DNA of 64,000 nt from JACQFZ01 sp045810625 (GTDB lineage: Bacteria; Pseudomonadota; Gammaproteobacteria; Acidiferrobacterales; Sulfurifustaceae), in contig JBJMVQ010000044.1 in assembly GCA_045810625.1 (NCBI GenBank), forward strand, positions 130,403 through 194,402. Reading direction: 5' to 3'. Below, piece by piece: positions 26,937-36,663 of the stretch (position 1 is its first letter; each line of letters begins with the position of its first letter). Below the pieces are notes generated by a model. It had not been told where the DNA came from, did not search any database, and was given only the letters and a program-made list of their open reading frames with translations. The translations under genes and the position numbers were made by a program.

Positions 26937-27545
26937 TCACCCCAAGCTGATCCGTTCCGCATCCACCTTCATGTCTTCCTCGGCGGTGACGAACGCTTGC
27001 CGGCTGTGCAGCCGCAGAAATGAACGCGCGGCCAGCGACCAAGTGGCCGCTTTACCGATGTACTCGCGCATGTTTTCGACGACCGCGTCGGCGACCGTCG
27101 TGAGCAGATTGCGCGCAGTCAGGCTCACGTCGCCGGTGACGGCCGTGACCTCGATATCGCGCAACGACTCGACGCGCATCGTCTCCGTCGCGCGCAGCGT
27201 CAGCTGCGGCGCGGACACTGTCAGCTCCGCCGCTCGCGGCACGCCGATCTCGGCGGCGTGCTTCGCGTCTCGCGCGAGGATCGCAAAGATGTAGACGTCG
27301 CCATCCGCACACTTCACGACCACCACCCGGTCGCCCGTGCGCGGCCGCAACAAACACGACACCGCCTGCGACGCGGCCGCACCGTCGCTGAGACGATACG
27401 CACCATCGGCCAGCTCATCGGTGATCCGGGCGTCATAGCACGCGATGACACCGGGCCTCGACTCTGACCCGCCCCCGCGTCCAGGAACGGGAGCAAATGA
27501 TGGGGATCGCGACAACTGTCCTGCCCGCTTTATCGCTGCTTGCAT
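26937..27545 (-). CDS. DUF3540 protein of the VgrG-loading module
   Basis: A 202-aa protein with the DUF3540 layout: ACYDARITDELADGAYRLSDGAAASQAVSCLLRPRTGDRVVVVKCADGDVYIFAILAR, followed by short beta-solenoid-like strands (AAELTVSAPQLTLRATETMRVESLRDIEVTAVTGDVSLTARN) and a helical end. The first half resembles the gp5 OB fold and the second half a small spike, so a structural role near VgrG is plausible. Start chosen at the ATG at 27545, which has AGGAG seven bases upstream and overlaps the stop of the pentapeptide gene. Confidence 0.85.
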   Translation of the reverse strand: MQAAIKRAGQLSRSPSFAPVPGRGGGSESRPGVIACYDARITDELADGAYRLSDGAAASQAVSCLLRPRTGDRVVVVKCADGDVYIFAILARDAKHAAEIGVPRAAELTVSAPQLTLRATETMRVESLRDIEVTAVTGDVSLTARNLLTTVADAVVENMREYIGKAATWSLAARSFLRLHSRQAFVTAEEDMKVDAERISLG

Positions 27546-28612
27546 CACATCACTCCTGCATTCAATACGTTCTGTTCCGCCGCGAGCAGCGCGCGATCGG
27601 TCCCGATCGCATCGCGCCGGTTCGCGCGTCCGAACTCAACATCCGAAAACGCGACATCGTGTAAACGGCACAGATCGAGACGTGCGCCATCCAGGTCGAC
27701 CGACGTCAGTCGTGCGTGAGAGAAATCCGCAAAGCGCAGATCGGCCGCGCGAAACGACACGCGCTCGTGCCGGCTGCGCGCCCACACGCTCTTTGCCAGC
27801 TGCGCACCCTCAAAGCGGCTGGCGCACACTCCGGCGTTCTCGAAGATCGCGCCCTCGAGCGCCGCGTCGGCAAAATCCGATTCGATGATCTCCGCGTCGA
27901 GGAACACGGCATGCGCGGCCGCCGCACCGCGCAGGCGCGTCCGCACGACCCTGGCCCCCAGACAATTCGTTTGCGTCAGATCCGCCCCGCTCAGATCCGT
28001 ATCGGTGAGATCGGCGCCCGTCAGCGTGCATCGGCGCAGCGTCGCGCCCGCTAAATCCTGTCCGGCGAGATTGGCATTCATCATCACCGTGGTATCGGCG
28101 CGAAGGCCGTCGACGCGGATCGTGCGAAAATCGACGTCGCAAAACGTGGACTGATCGAACGCCGTCGCCCCGAGGTCCGCGCCGTCCCACCTGCACTTCG
28201 CCGCGACGACGCGGTTGAAACGCGCGCCGCGAAAGCTTGCTCCGCGCAGATCGCACTCGGCCCAAACGCCGACCGCCATCGTCTGCTCATCCCAACGACT
28301 GGCACGAAGATCGCAGCGCGCGAACGTGGTGCGCTCGATAGTCTCGGTGGCGAAACGCAGTGCGGGCATGCGGCATTCGGTAAAGATCGTCGCGTGCAAC
28401 CGCGATCCCGCGATATCGGCGTTCGTGAAATCGCAATGACTGAAGCTGATGTCGGAGAGATCGTGCCCAGCCAGCCGCGCACCGACGAGACGGACACGGT
28501 GGAACACGGCCCCGGTGATGCGACATCCGGCGAAGTCGAAGCCGGATAGATCCGCATCGACGATCGGCTGTCCGCGGCGCAGCCGACGTTGCAATTCTTC
28601 GCGCGCCATCAT
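27545..28612 (-). CDS. pentapeptide-repeat protein of the T6SS unit
   Basis: A 355-aa protein built almost wholly of pentapeptide repeats (A(D/N)LXX): DADLSGFDFAGCRITGAVF, HDLSDISFSHCDFTNADIAGSRL, ATLRRCTLTGADLTDTDLSGADLTQTNCLGA. It should fold as a right-handed quadrilateral beta helix. Pentapeptide proteins accompany DUF2169, DUF3540 and DUF4150 genes in many T6SS loci and are thought to act as adaptors or scaffolds for cargo loading. Its start overlaps the stop of the DUF2169 gene by four bases. Confidence 0.9.
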   Translation of the reverse strand: MMAREELQRRLRRGQPIVDADLSGFDFAGCRITGAVFHRVRLVGARLAGHDLSDISFSHCDFTNADIAGSRLHATIFTECRMPALRFATETIERTTFARCDLRASRWDEQTMAVGVWAECDLRGASFRGARFNRVVAAKCRWDGADLGATAFDQSTFCDVDFRTIRVDGLRADTTVMMNANLAGQDLAGATLRRCTLTGADLTDTDLSGADLTQTNCLGARVVRTRLRGAAAAHAVFLDAEIIESDFADAALEGAIFENAGVCASRFEGAQLAKSVWARSRHERVSFRAADLRFADFSHARLTSVDLDGARLDLCRLHDVAFSDVEFGRANRRDAIGTDRALLAAEQNVLNAGVM

Positions 28613-31221
28613 GCCCGTACCCTCGCCGGCTCGGCGTCGGCTCGATCCATTAGCGTCTCGGAAAAATCCGCTTGCACACGATTCGTTCCGCGCAGCCGGG
28701 CTCCGCGAAAGTCGGCCTTACGCGCCATCGTCTGAAAAAAATCCGCGTCTTCGGCGTCACAGTCGACGAACGTCGCCAGCATGAGGATCGAGCGCCAGAG
28801 GAGCGCGCCGCGCAGTCGCGCGCCCTCGAAGCGACAGTGACCGAAGTCGCACAAGACGAAGCGCGCGCCGGACAGGTCGGCGCCGCTGAGATCCGCGCCG
28901 CGCCACCCACACTGCCTGGCCGTCACGTCGCGCAAATCGGCGTTTGCGAACGTGGCGCTGCCGCCGGTCTGTACGCGCGTCATACGCGCGCTACGCCAGC
29001 GGCTATGCTGCGCACGCACGTTGAGCAGGACAGCGCGCTCGAGCGCGGCTTCCGTGAAGTCCGCGCGCTCGAGCTGTGCGCCCACCAACATCGTGCGATA
29101 AAGCCGCGCCCCGATGAAGCGGGCATCGTTCGCCACGGCTCCGACGAGCACCGCGTGCGCGAGATCGACGCGTTCGAGGATCGCGCCGGACAACATGACG
29201 TCGTTACCGATCACGCCCGTCAGGGTGGCGCCGTTGAAATCCGCGCCAGACCAATCCGCCTTCATCGCTAATGCGCCGGCGAGACGCGCGTCGCGGAAGG
29301 TCGCGTTTGCCGCCCGGCTTTGACTGAAATTTGCATCCGCCAGATCGGCATCCGTGAAGTCCGCGCCGACGAGGCGCGCGCCGGTGAACACGGCACCGCG
29401 CAGATTCGCGCCGCGGAAGCTCGCGCCGCTCAAATCGGCCTCTTCGAACATCACTTCGCGCAGATCGGCGCCGGCGAAATCCGCGCGCGGCAGATGCGCG
29501 CCGGCGAGATCACGACCGGCGAGGGTTTGGCCGGCGGCGTGCCACTCGCGCACTTTGCGGCCGAGATGTAGTTTGGTTTCCGGCAACAGCGGTACGGACG
29601 GCGCGATCGGCTGCGGCGCGGCGCGGCGCGTCTGGCGTTTCAGCGCGGGAAGCTGCGAGATAGCCGCTTGCAACACGTGCGCTTGCTCGGCGCCGACGTC
29701 CGACGGTATGCCGAACGGACTCGGCGGCGCTGCGCCGCCGATCAGATCGTGAGCGGGCACCGCGGCGCGCGCTTCCACCTCCCGAATCTGCTCCGCGGCC
29801 GCCGGCGTCACGTGTGCCACGTCCGCCTGTGCTCGCTCCGCGGCCGCGCGCCGCGTCTCGCCCTGCCGGCGCGCTTCCTCGGCCAGCGCATCCGCCTTCG
29901 CCACGATCTCCATCAGATCGACTTCGCCGTTTGCAATCGACTCACGCGTGACAACCGGCAATGGCGGCGGCAACGCAATCGGCGGCGCGTAGTTCGCCGG
30001 CTGCGACATCCCGCCGCCCGTCCAGAATTCGGCGGTGGCTTCATCGAGCATCGCTTGGCGGCGCGCAAGCTCGTCGGCCTGTACTTTCGCGTGTCGCTCC
30101 GCTGCCGCGGCGCGCTCAGCCGCGCGCAGCTCCGGCACGAGCGGCGCTTCATTCGCGAGATGCAGCACCGCGGTTGCTCGGTCGGTGCGCAGCCGCAACG
30201 CCTCGTTATAGTGCGCGGGTGACCGCGGCGAGTCCGCCAAGTTCTCGTACGCGAGCAATACGGCCTCGACGTCGAGCGCGTCGCTGTCTTCGATCGTCGT
30301 CTGGCCGCGATACACGGCGACACCGAGCTCTTGGTCCGGAAAAAACCAGACGGTGTCGAACACCATCGTCAGCTCTTCCGCCGCGCTCGGCGCTCGACCG
30401 CGGCGCTGCACGAGCGCACGCACGCGCATTCGAGGCAGACGGCCCTCGATCACGCGCTTCGACGGATGCAGACCTTCCAGTCGATACGGCTCCCCGCCGC
30501 CGAAATAGCCGTCGATCTGCTGATCATCGGGCGCGGCATTGTAGAGCGACCATTGCACGTCTTCCGGCAGACCCGGAGCGTCGCGGTCGAGCCAAACCTG
30601 GTCATAGGTCCCCGCTTTGGCTTGCCGTACCGGCGATCCGATATCGAGCGGGCCGAAACCGGCGGGCGGATAGTGCTTGCGGTGTGACCGCACGGGCTCG
30701 TGGGGGTATTCGAGATTCGGCATCCGACCGCGGTTCTCGCCGAAAAACGCCGCTAAGCGCCGGCCGGTATAGCCGACACCGCGCGGATTGGCCGGATGGT
30801 TCGGCCCGCCGTAGGCGCGCTCGTAACCGAGCGGCATCACGCGGAACGGCGAGGGGTCGGTGATGCGATAGAACGGCACGATGCCGTACATCCATTCGCG
30901 ATCGCCGACGACGGTGACGCATTTATCGATCGTCCCGACCGACGCCCGCACGATCATGCGCGTCACCGGCTCCGAACCTAACGCGTACGCGCTACCTGCG
31001 AGGAGCATTTCGCCGTGCGCTTTCGGCATGGCGAAATCGATCGGCTCGCCGGCCGGCAGCGCCTTCAACGCAACAGGCCATTGGCTCTGCTCGGTGAGGA
31101 ACCGTTCGACGTTCTCGCCCAGACGAAAGAACCCCAGCGCGGTCACCACATAATAGTTCCGGCCGCGATAACGATACGGCTTCTGCAAGCAACCGAGCGT
31201 CAGAGGTTTGATGATCTTCAT
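28609..31221 (-). CDS. DUF2169 domain protein with C-terminal pentapeptide repeats
   Basis: An 870-aa two-domain protein. Residues 1 to about 330 are a DUF2169 domain (LTLGCLQKPYRYRGRNYYVVTALGFFRLG, YALGSEPVTRMIVRASVG, DREWMYGIVPFYRITDPSPFRVMPLGYERAYGG, NPRGVGYTGRR). About 380-540 is an Ala/Glu/Arg-rich helical linker. About 560-860 are pentapeptide repeats (GRDLAGAHLPRADFAGADLREVMF on). DUF2169 proteins are T6SS adaptors for loading effectors and PAAR-like tips onto VgrG. It begins ten bases after vgrG ends. Confidence 0.92.
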   Translation of the reverse strand: MKIIKPLTLGCLQKPYRYRGRNYYVVTALGFFRLGENVERFLTEQSQWPVALKALPAGEPIDFAMPKAHGEMLLAGSAYALGSEPVTRMIVRASVGTIDKCVTVVGDREWMYGIVPFYRITDPSPFRVMPLGYERAYGGPNHPANPRGVGYTGRRLAAFFGENRGRMPNLEYPHEPVRSHRKHYPPAGFGPLDIGSPVRQAKAGTYDQVWLDRDAPGLPEDVQWSLYNAAPDDQQIDGYFGGGEPYRLEGLHPSKRVIEGRLPRMRVRALVQRRGRAPSAAEELTMVFDTVWFFPDQELGVAVYRGQTTIEDSDALDVEAVLLAYENLADSPRSPAHYNEALRLRTDRATAVLHLANEAPLVPELRAAERAAAAERHAKVQADELARRQAMLDEATAEFWTGGGMSQPANYAPPIALPPPLPVVTRESIANGEVDLMEIVAKADALAEEARRQGETRRAAAERAQADVAHVTPAAAEQIREVEARAAVPAHDLIGGAAPPSPFGIPSDVGAEQAHVLQAAISQLPALKRQTRRAAPQPIAPSVPLLPETKLHLGRKVREWHAAGQTLAGRDLAGAHLPRADFAGADLREVMFEEADLSGASFRGANLRGAVFTGARLVGADFTDADLADANFSQSRAANATFRDARLAGALAMKADWSGADFNGATLTGVIGNDVMLSGAILERVDLAHAVLVGAVANDARFIGARLYRTMLVGAQLERADFTEAALERAVLLNVRAQHSRWRSARMTRVQTGGSATFANADLRDVTARQCGWRGADLSGADLSGARFVLCDFGHCRFEGARLRGALLWRSILMLATFVDCDAEDADFFQTMARKADFRGARLRGTNRVQADFSETLMDRADAEPARVRA

Positions 31222-31230
31222 GGTCGGCGC

Positions 31231-33849
31231 TCAGGTATGCACTTCGAGGTCGGTCATCTCGATAGTCATGCCTCTATTCCGCAGCGTCAGCGAGGCCGGT
31301 TCGCCGTTGATTGTTAATTTCGCACCGTACTTGTCGATCATGACACCGGCGCCGACCGCGTTGACGCGGGCGATGACGCCGGTTGCGCTGACCTCGGTGG
31401 CCATTGCGGTCGCGTTCACCGTGTTCGAATTGACCGTCGCGTTGATCTGGTTCGCCATGCCGATCGTATGATCCGCCACGACGATGCCGGTGATCGAATT
31501 GTCGTTGCTAAGACCGACGGCGTTGTTGCTGTTCGAAACGCCGACACGTCGCGTGTTGCGTTCGACTCCCGGCACTTCCGATACGCTCTCGGACAAGCCC
31601 TCGACGCGGGATTTGGAATAGCGATCGCCCTTGACCGTGTCGTAACTCGTGCTGTCGCCGGTGACGGTCGAGTCGTTTTCGACCTCCGCGATCGTCGATT
31701 TCGAATAGCGTTTGCCCCTGATCGTTTCGTAGCTCGTACTCGTGGCGTTGACGGTCGAATGGCTTTCGACGCTCCCGTGCGTCGTCTCGCTATAGCTGTT
31801 CCCCGCCACGGTTTCGTAGTTCTTCGTGTTCCGTTCGACGGTATGGTGGTTCTCCGATTCGCCGAACGTCGACGTGCTGTAACTCTTGCCCACTTTCTGT
31901 TCGCTGTAGGTCTCGTCGACGTCCTCGTAGCTCCTGCGCTCCTTCGCCTCGGCGCGGCTGTATGTCGAACCGTACGCCTCGGTCTTGCTGAGCGGGCCGT
32001 TCCTCCCCTGCTCCGAGGTCTCGTAGCTGAAACGCGCGCCCTTCGAATAGCTGACGTCGTGATACGTGTCCGGGTTGTATTCCCGGTTCAGAATGTCGAT
32101 CGCCTTTTTCAGGTCGACGTTCGACTTTTTCCCGTAGCGAATCGTCTGATTGTCCCCGTAGCTGGTGGAGTGCGTACTGCCGACGCGCGTCTCCGCGGTC
32201 CAGCGCGACGGCGTTACGGTCATCTGCCCGTTCGCCTGTACGATTGCCTGGATCTCCGGCATCTCGGATTCGTCGCTCGCGCGACCGACCATGACGTTGG
32301 TGCCGATCTCCGGCACTGTCTGCATGTGCGCCGCGAGCTTCACCCACACCTTCGGGCCGGCGTCGCCGTCGCTGGAGAAGCGCACGTATACGCCGGTCAG
32401 CGGTGTAATCGCTGGATCGCTTTCCGTATCCGTGGCGCGCGACGATCCGGCGGCAGAGACGCTTTCGGTGTCCGTTGCCGTCGAGCCTTCGGGGTCGAAG
32501 TTGTTCTTCGTGTAGAACTTCCAATTGTCCGGCGCCTGGCCGTGCTTGGGATCGATTTCGACAACGGTCGCCAGAACCGAGCCCTGGTGCGTGTCGCGAA
32601 CCGAGGTCGGCGCGATCAGCCCGTGCGCCTCGGCCGCAGTGAACTCATTGCGATAGGTGCCGTCGAGCGACGCTTCGTGTCGCACCTGTGTCAGTACGAA
32701 CCATTCGCCGTCGAGGGTCGGGCGCACCGGCGCGGGAGCAGATGTCGCGGCCTGATCCTCGATCGCACGAAACTTGTAGCCCGGATGAAACATCGCGCAA
32801 TGGCTCGCACCGCTGAACCGGCTGGCGGCGGTCCTGATCGCGTCGAGCGTCGCGTCCGTGTACTCCGTCGTCATCGACTGACTGCCGCCGTATTGGTAGA
32901 TCTTGTAGAGACGGAATACGCGCTCGCCCGGATCTTTCGGTTGCAGCGGCGGGAAAGTGCGCAGCTGCGCCACGGTATCTTTCTCCCACGCGGCTTCCTC
33001 GCGGACGAACATGCTCTGCACTCCGGTGTGCGTGAGCGTCTGTTCATAGCCGTACTGCGTTATGACTCTCGAATCATCGAGGCCGAGCGGCTCGGCCGAT
33101 GTGTACGTGTAGCGCAGCTCGCCGCCCGGCACTTGCGGATATTCCGCCGTATTGGCGAACACGAGACGGTGATCCTTCGGCCCGTGCTCGAAGTAGTAGT
33201 AGAGATGCGCCTTACTCATGAGCCGCTGGACGAACTCGTAGTCGGTCTCGCCCGCCTGCAACCAGTCCTGAGTGCGCGCGAGCGCGATGTTGTGCGGATC
33301 CGCGAGCTTGTCGAGCGATACCTGCAAATCCGGGTAGCGCTGAAACACCTCGGCGATGGCGCCCTTGATGCTCCGCTGTGCGTACACGCAATAACGATTG
33401 TTTAGCGTGAGCTTCCACAGACCGGGCTTTACCGTCATGCGGTAGACCCCCGGCTCGTGCATGGCGAATGCGCTCGCAATCCCGTTGTAGAAGGCGAGCC
33501 CGGGCGCCGTTTCGCCGCCGAGCGCGCGATGAAACCGCGCGTAGCTGCTCGCGCGGTCGAGCCGAACATTTGAGGTATACGGCCGCTGTATCGCGAACGT
33601 GACGCGCCGGCCGATGATGTCGGCGAACCGCAGCGGTTCCTGACCGGTTGGCAGCGTGTTGCCGCGCAGGTCGAGTTGGAACTCGAACGGCTCGGATACG
33701 TTCTCTTCTCCCCTCACGCTTACCAGCCGAAACATTTCGTCGCTCACTACGCGATCGCCGCCGAGAAAAATCGCGCAATGCAGATACAACGCCGGCCGGC
33801 GAACCTTCTCGACCGCGGTGCGGCCGATGTCGCGGTCTTCAAGCAGCAT
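31231..33849 (-). CDS. vgrG: VgrG spike protein with a long repetitive C-terminal extension
   Basis: From the ATG at 33849 an 872-aa protein. The first about 400 residues are the gp27-like part (FRLVSVRGEENVSEPFEFQLDLRGN, LLSKAHLYYYFEHGPKDHRLVFAN-type segment, PGYKFRAIEDQ). The gp5 OB fold follows in divergent form (GVYVRFSSDGDAGPKVWVKLAAHMQTVPEIGTNVMVG), lacking the usual GRVKVQFHWD and PRIGQEVVV wording. Then comes a spike: Tyr/Ser/Thr-rich repeats of about 30 residues, an Asn-Thr-Ala-Val beta-helix stretch (ATVNSNTVNATAMATEVSA) and a tip ending TIEMTDLEVHT. The start overlaps the tssG stop by 11 bases. The spike is longer than in most VgrG proteins and no enzymatic domain is seen. Confidence 0.88.
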   Translation of the reverse strand: MLLEDRDIGRTAVEKVRRPALYLHCAIFLGGDRVVSDEMFRLVSVRGEENVSEPFEFQLDLRGNTLPTGQEPLRFADIIGRRVTFAIQRPYTSNVRLDRASSYARFHRALGGETAPGLAFYNGIASAFAMHEPGVYRMTVKPGLWKLTLNNRYCVYAQRSIKGAIAEVFQRYPDLQVSLDKLADPHNIALARTQDWLQAGETDYEFVQRLMSKAHLYYYFEHGPKDHRLVFANTAEYPQVPGGELRYTYTSAEPLGLDDSRVITQYGYEQTLTHTGVQSMFVREEAAWEKDTVAQLRTFPPLQPKDPGERVFRLYKIYQYGGSQSMTTEYTDATLDAIRTAASRFSGASHCAMFHPGYKFRAIEDQAATSAPAPVRPTLDGEWFVLTQVRHEASLDGTYRNEFTAAEAHGLIAPTSVRDTHQGSVLATVVEIDPKHGQAPDNWKFYTKNNFDPEGSTATDTESVSAAGSSRATDTESDPAITPLTGVYVRFSSDGDAGPKVWVKLAAHMQTVPEIGTNVMVGRASDESEMPEIQAIVQANGQMTVTPSRWTAETRVGSTHSTSYGDNQTIRYGKKSNVDLKKAIDILNREYNPDTYHDVSYSKGARFSYETSEQGRNGPLSKTEAYGSTYSRAEAKERRSYEDVDETYSEQKVGKSYSTSTFGESENHHTVERNTKNYETVAGNSYSETTHGSVESHSTVNATSTSYETIRGKRYSKSTIAEVENDSTVTGDSTSYDTVKGDRYSKSRVEGLSESVSEVPGVERNTRRVGVSNSNNAVGLSNDNSITGIVVADHTIGMANQINATVNSNTVNATAMATEVSATGVIARVNAVGAGVMIDKYGAKLTINGEPASLTLRNRGMTIEMTDLEVHT
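31590..31900 (-). repeat. in-frame repeats of about 90 bp in the VgrG spike
   Basis: Encodes at least three degenerate units of 29-30 residues, each with the form (S/Y)YS-x-(S/T)T-x-x-E-x-(E/S)-x-x-STV-x-x-x-(S/T)-x-(S/N)Y(E/D)T(V/I)-x-G-x. Examples: SYSETTHGSVESHSTV, YSKSTIAEVENDSTV, and the linking SYETIRGKR and SYDTVKGDR. The regular period fits strands of a triple-stranded beta helix. Confidence 0.7.
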
Positions 33850-34864
33850 CGTCGAGCTCCGTGGTTTCGTAGGCGCGGACGAGGAATGCCGCGGCCGGCG
33901 GTTCGCCCCAATGCATGCGCGGCAGCCACGCGATTTGCGCGAGTCGAATGCCGTTTGCTTCGCTCGTGAGCTGGCCCGCTGGCGGATCGCCGTCGAGTTG
34001 CAGACGCACGCGGCAATCGACGGTACGGTCGGTGAGGAAACGCAGCATTGCGACGAGCGCTGCATGGCGGGCGCCGCCCGGCAACAGCTCGCGAAACCGC
34101 GCCAATGGAAGCGGACCGATCTGCACCTCGATGCGGGCCGACTGATCCCAGGTGCGCCGTCCGAGAACCGCGTCGCGACCGAGCCGGCTGTTTTGTTTAG
34201 CGAGCTGCGTCTGATCGCGAGCGGCGAGACGCTGCCAGGCGCCTTGAAACTGCACGATGTTTACGTTGGCGGCGAGATACGCACGCAATACCTGCTCGAC
34301 TGCGACAGCGCTGCGGCGGCGATTGGCGAGCAGCCCCGCGAGCCCGAGGAGCGCGCGTTTCGGAAGCGGTAACTGCGACGCCAAGTCGGGTTCGAGCAGG
34401 CCGATGATCGCCGCCAGTCGTTCGGCCTGCGCGGTTCGTTCCGGCGGCTCTTCGTCCAGCACGGCATGCGCGCGCGCTTTAATTTCGTAGCGAAGCGCAT
34501 TGATACGATGCGAAAAAATATCGAGAAAGTCGGCCATCACCCCATCGCCGTCCGCTCGGCGTGTTTGTGCCAACTCGGTAAACGACTCAGGCAACGGACC
34601 GAGGTAGCCGGCGACGCCGTAGTCGGGCGTCGTGACGACGACCGGACGGTCGCCGCGATCCGCGACACCCGTGACTTCGTGCGCCGGGAACACCAGCGAC
34701 AGGTCGGATCGGAAGCGCACCGCGCGGCCGAGCGGCGGCGGACCGCCGCGCCCCGCGCCCTCGCGCCGTAGCAGCCGCACCAGCTGATAGAAGTCGAAGC
34801 CGGCGGGGTCGCTGCGCAGCTGCGCGCTTAAAGGACGATCTGAGCGCCGGCCAGGGGCGGCCAT
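33839..34864 (-). CDS. tssG: T6SS baseplate protein TssG
   Basis: A 341-aa protein with the TssG N-terminus (LSAQLRSDPAGFDFYQLVRLLRREG), VRFRSDLSLVFPAHEVTG, GVAGYLGPLPESFTEL, FLDIFSHRINALRYEIKARAH and RALLGLAGLLANRRRSAVAVEQVLRAYL. It begins 37 bases inside tssF; the conserved N-terminus requires this overlap. With TssE, TssF and TssK it forms the baseplate wedge. Confidence 0.92.
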   Translation of the reverse strand: MAAPGRRSDRPLSAQLRSDPAGFDFYQLVRLLRREGAGRGGPPPLGRAVRFRSDLSLVFPAHEVTGVADRGDRPVVVTTPDYGVAGYLGPLPESFTELAQTRRADGDGVMADFLDIFSHRINALRYEIKARAHAVLDEEPPERTAQAERLAAIIGLLEPDLASQLPLPKRALLGLAGLLANRRRSAVAVEQVLRAYLAANVNIVQFQGAWQRLAARDQTQLAKQNSRLGRDAVLGRRTWDQSARIEVQIGPLPLARFRELLPGGARHAALVAMLRFLTDRTVDCRVRLQLDGDPPAGQLTSEANGIRLAQIAWLPRMHWGEPPAAAFLVRAYETTELDDAA

Positions 34865-36663
34865 GTCTTGATGGCTCCTTTACGTTGCTGGCTTTCGAGC
34901 GCGAGCTCGACGAAGCTGTTCAGGGTCGTGTACAGCGCGAAGAAGCGCCGCAGCACCTCGGCGTACAGGTTGAGGCTCCCGCCTTCGAAACGCTCCTCGT
35001 CGAATAACAACTGCAACCCGACGCCGCGGCAGAAGCCGCGCCAATGTTCCGCGCCGACGCGGCGCACGACCGGTCGCGAATCGAGTGCGACCAGACTGTC
35101 GATCTGCTTCCAGCTATTCGCGTCACCCTCCCCGGCGTGCACGCGCAGCATGTTCTTCAGCGCCGCCAAGCCGCCGGCGCCCGTCAACGACAGATAGTTC
35201 AAGCCCAGCTGCGACACGAGCGCCCACGAACGCGCGCCGAGTAGTTCCGGCGTGCGATGCGGCGTCGGCTTTCCGAGCATGCGCAGCGCGTTGATCGGGC
35301 CTGGACCTTCGAGGTGCAGCCGATCACCCGCGCGCAGCCGTTCAGGCAAGCGGCGATTGGTACAAAGCGCGCGCCCGCCAATAGTCTCGTCCGGCGGTTG
35401 TGTTACGTCGAAATTGACATCGAGGAACGAAATGAAGAGCTCCGTGCCCGGCACCGATTTGGCCTGGCTCTCGGCACGCCGTGTGGCATAGAAGTAGTCG
35501 CGCGAATCGACCCGGCCGTACTCTTCCATCCTGAAGTACGGCACCACCGTGCGCGGCGTCGCGTCCGGCTTGATCGCGGTTACCTCTTCCAGCTCGTAGA
35601 TTTCGCAATACGCGTGCGCCGTCTGATCCGCGATAAGGCGATATTCGTAGCGGCGGTGATCGAGCCGCAGCGGCTCGATCGGCTGCGAGTAGAGATTGAT
35701 CAGCGGTACGCAGTTCAGCCGCAGTGCGCCGGGAGCAACACGAACACCCGGGTCGGCGACGTCGAGCAGAAACAGCAACTCAAATTCGTCGGTGGCACCG
35801 CGGCAGTCGAGCCGGTTGACGTCGAAGAAGAGAAACTTTTCCGGAAACGCGAAGTACTCCTGTAGCAGCCGGTACCCGGGCGGCGTCGCCGTGCGCGCCG
35901 GGAACATCGACTCCTCGGGCGCAAAACCGAGCCAACTCAATGCCTCGGGGGGCAGGCGGCGCGGCTCGCGATCGCCGGGCACCAACACGGCGATGCCGGT
36001 CAGATGCGTCGCAAGCAGCTCGTACAGTCGAAACGCGTCACGAGCCTCGCTGTGCAAGTGGAATCGCAACCGCGATAGCGGCAGGCTGCCGATCGGATCG
36101 GCGCCGAGCGCGCCGATGCGCACATGCAGCACGGAGTACACGTCGCGCGCGTCGCTCAGGAAATCGTAATGGTTCGTCGGCGCCATCCCCGCCGCACGAA
36201 CCGTGAGCGGCCAGAGCGGCGTGTCGTAACACGCCTGGAAGCGGCACGGCACGCGCCGTTTGCTGTCGCTTGTCGCCATCGCGAACGCGCGCCGCCCGCG
36301 CGCGAGCGTCCAGCCGTTGGCGAAGTTGGCTCCGTCGGCCTTAACATCGACTTGCGCAACCGCCATCGACGGAATGGGTGCGGCGAGATGCGGATAAAGC
36401 TCGGCCAGCAGCGCGTTGGGAACGCTCGCTTGATCGGCGTCGAGCTGATGCTGCAATCGACCGATCAAAAACGCGACCGACTGTATCAACAGCTCGACGT
36501 GCGGATCGGCGGACCTGCCGCCGCTCAACGCAAGTTCGCGCGCGACGGCAGGATAGTCTTTTGCAAAAGCGGCCGCTTCTTCGCGCAGATGCCGCAATTC
36601 CTGCTCGAAGTAGCGTTTGAGGCCGCCCGCCTTGTCTGCCATTTGCGCGTCACGCCCGGCCAT
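34828..36663 (-). CDS. tssF: T6SS baseplate protein TssF
   Basis: A 611-aa protein. The N-terminus is typical: YFEQELRHLREEAAAFAKDYPAVARELAL, DPHVELLIQSVAFLIGRLQHQLDAD, ALLAELYPHLAAPIPSMAVAQ. Later motifs include LSRLRFHLHSEARDAFRLYELLATHLTGI, YFAFPEKFLFFDV and LRLNCVPLINLYSQPIEPLRLDHRRYEYRLIAD. An ATG at 36642 is an alternative start; the one at 36663 overlaps tssE by 14 bases. Confidence 0.94.
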   Translation of the reverse strand: MAGRDAQMADKAGGLKRYFEQELRHLREEAAAFAKDYPAVARELALSGGRSADPHVELLIQSVAFLIGRLQHQLDADQASVPNALLAELYPHLAAPIPSMAVAQVDVKADGANFANGWTLARGRRAFAMATSDSKRRVPCRFQACYDTPLWPLTVRAAGMAPTNHYDFLSDARDVYSVLHVRIGALGADPIGSLPLSRLRFHLHSEARDAFRLYELLATHLTGIAVLVPGDREPRRLPPEALSWLGFAPEESMFPARTATPPGYRLLQEYFAFPEKFLFFDVNRLDCRGATDEFELLFLLDVADPGVRVAPGALRLNCVPLINLYSQPIEPLRLDHRRYEYRLIADQTAHAYCEIYELEEVTAIKPDATPRTVVPYFRMEEYGRVDSRDYFYATRRAESQAKSVPGTELFISFLDVNFDVTQPPDETIGGRALCTNRRLPERLRAGDRLHLEGPGPINALRMLGKPTPHRTPELLGARSWALVSQLGLNYLSLTGAGGLAALKNMLRVHAGEGDANSWKQIDSLVALDSRPVVRRVGAEHWRGFCRGVGLQLLFDEERFEGGSLNLYAEVLRRFFALYTTLNSFVELALESQQRKGAIKTWPPLAGAQIVL

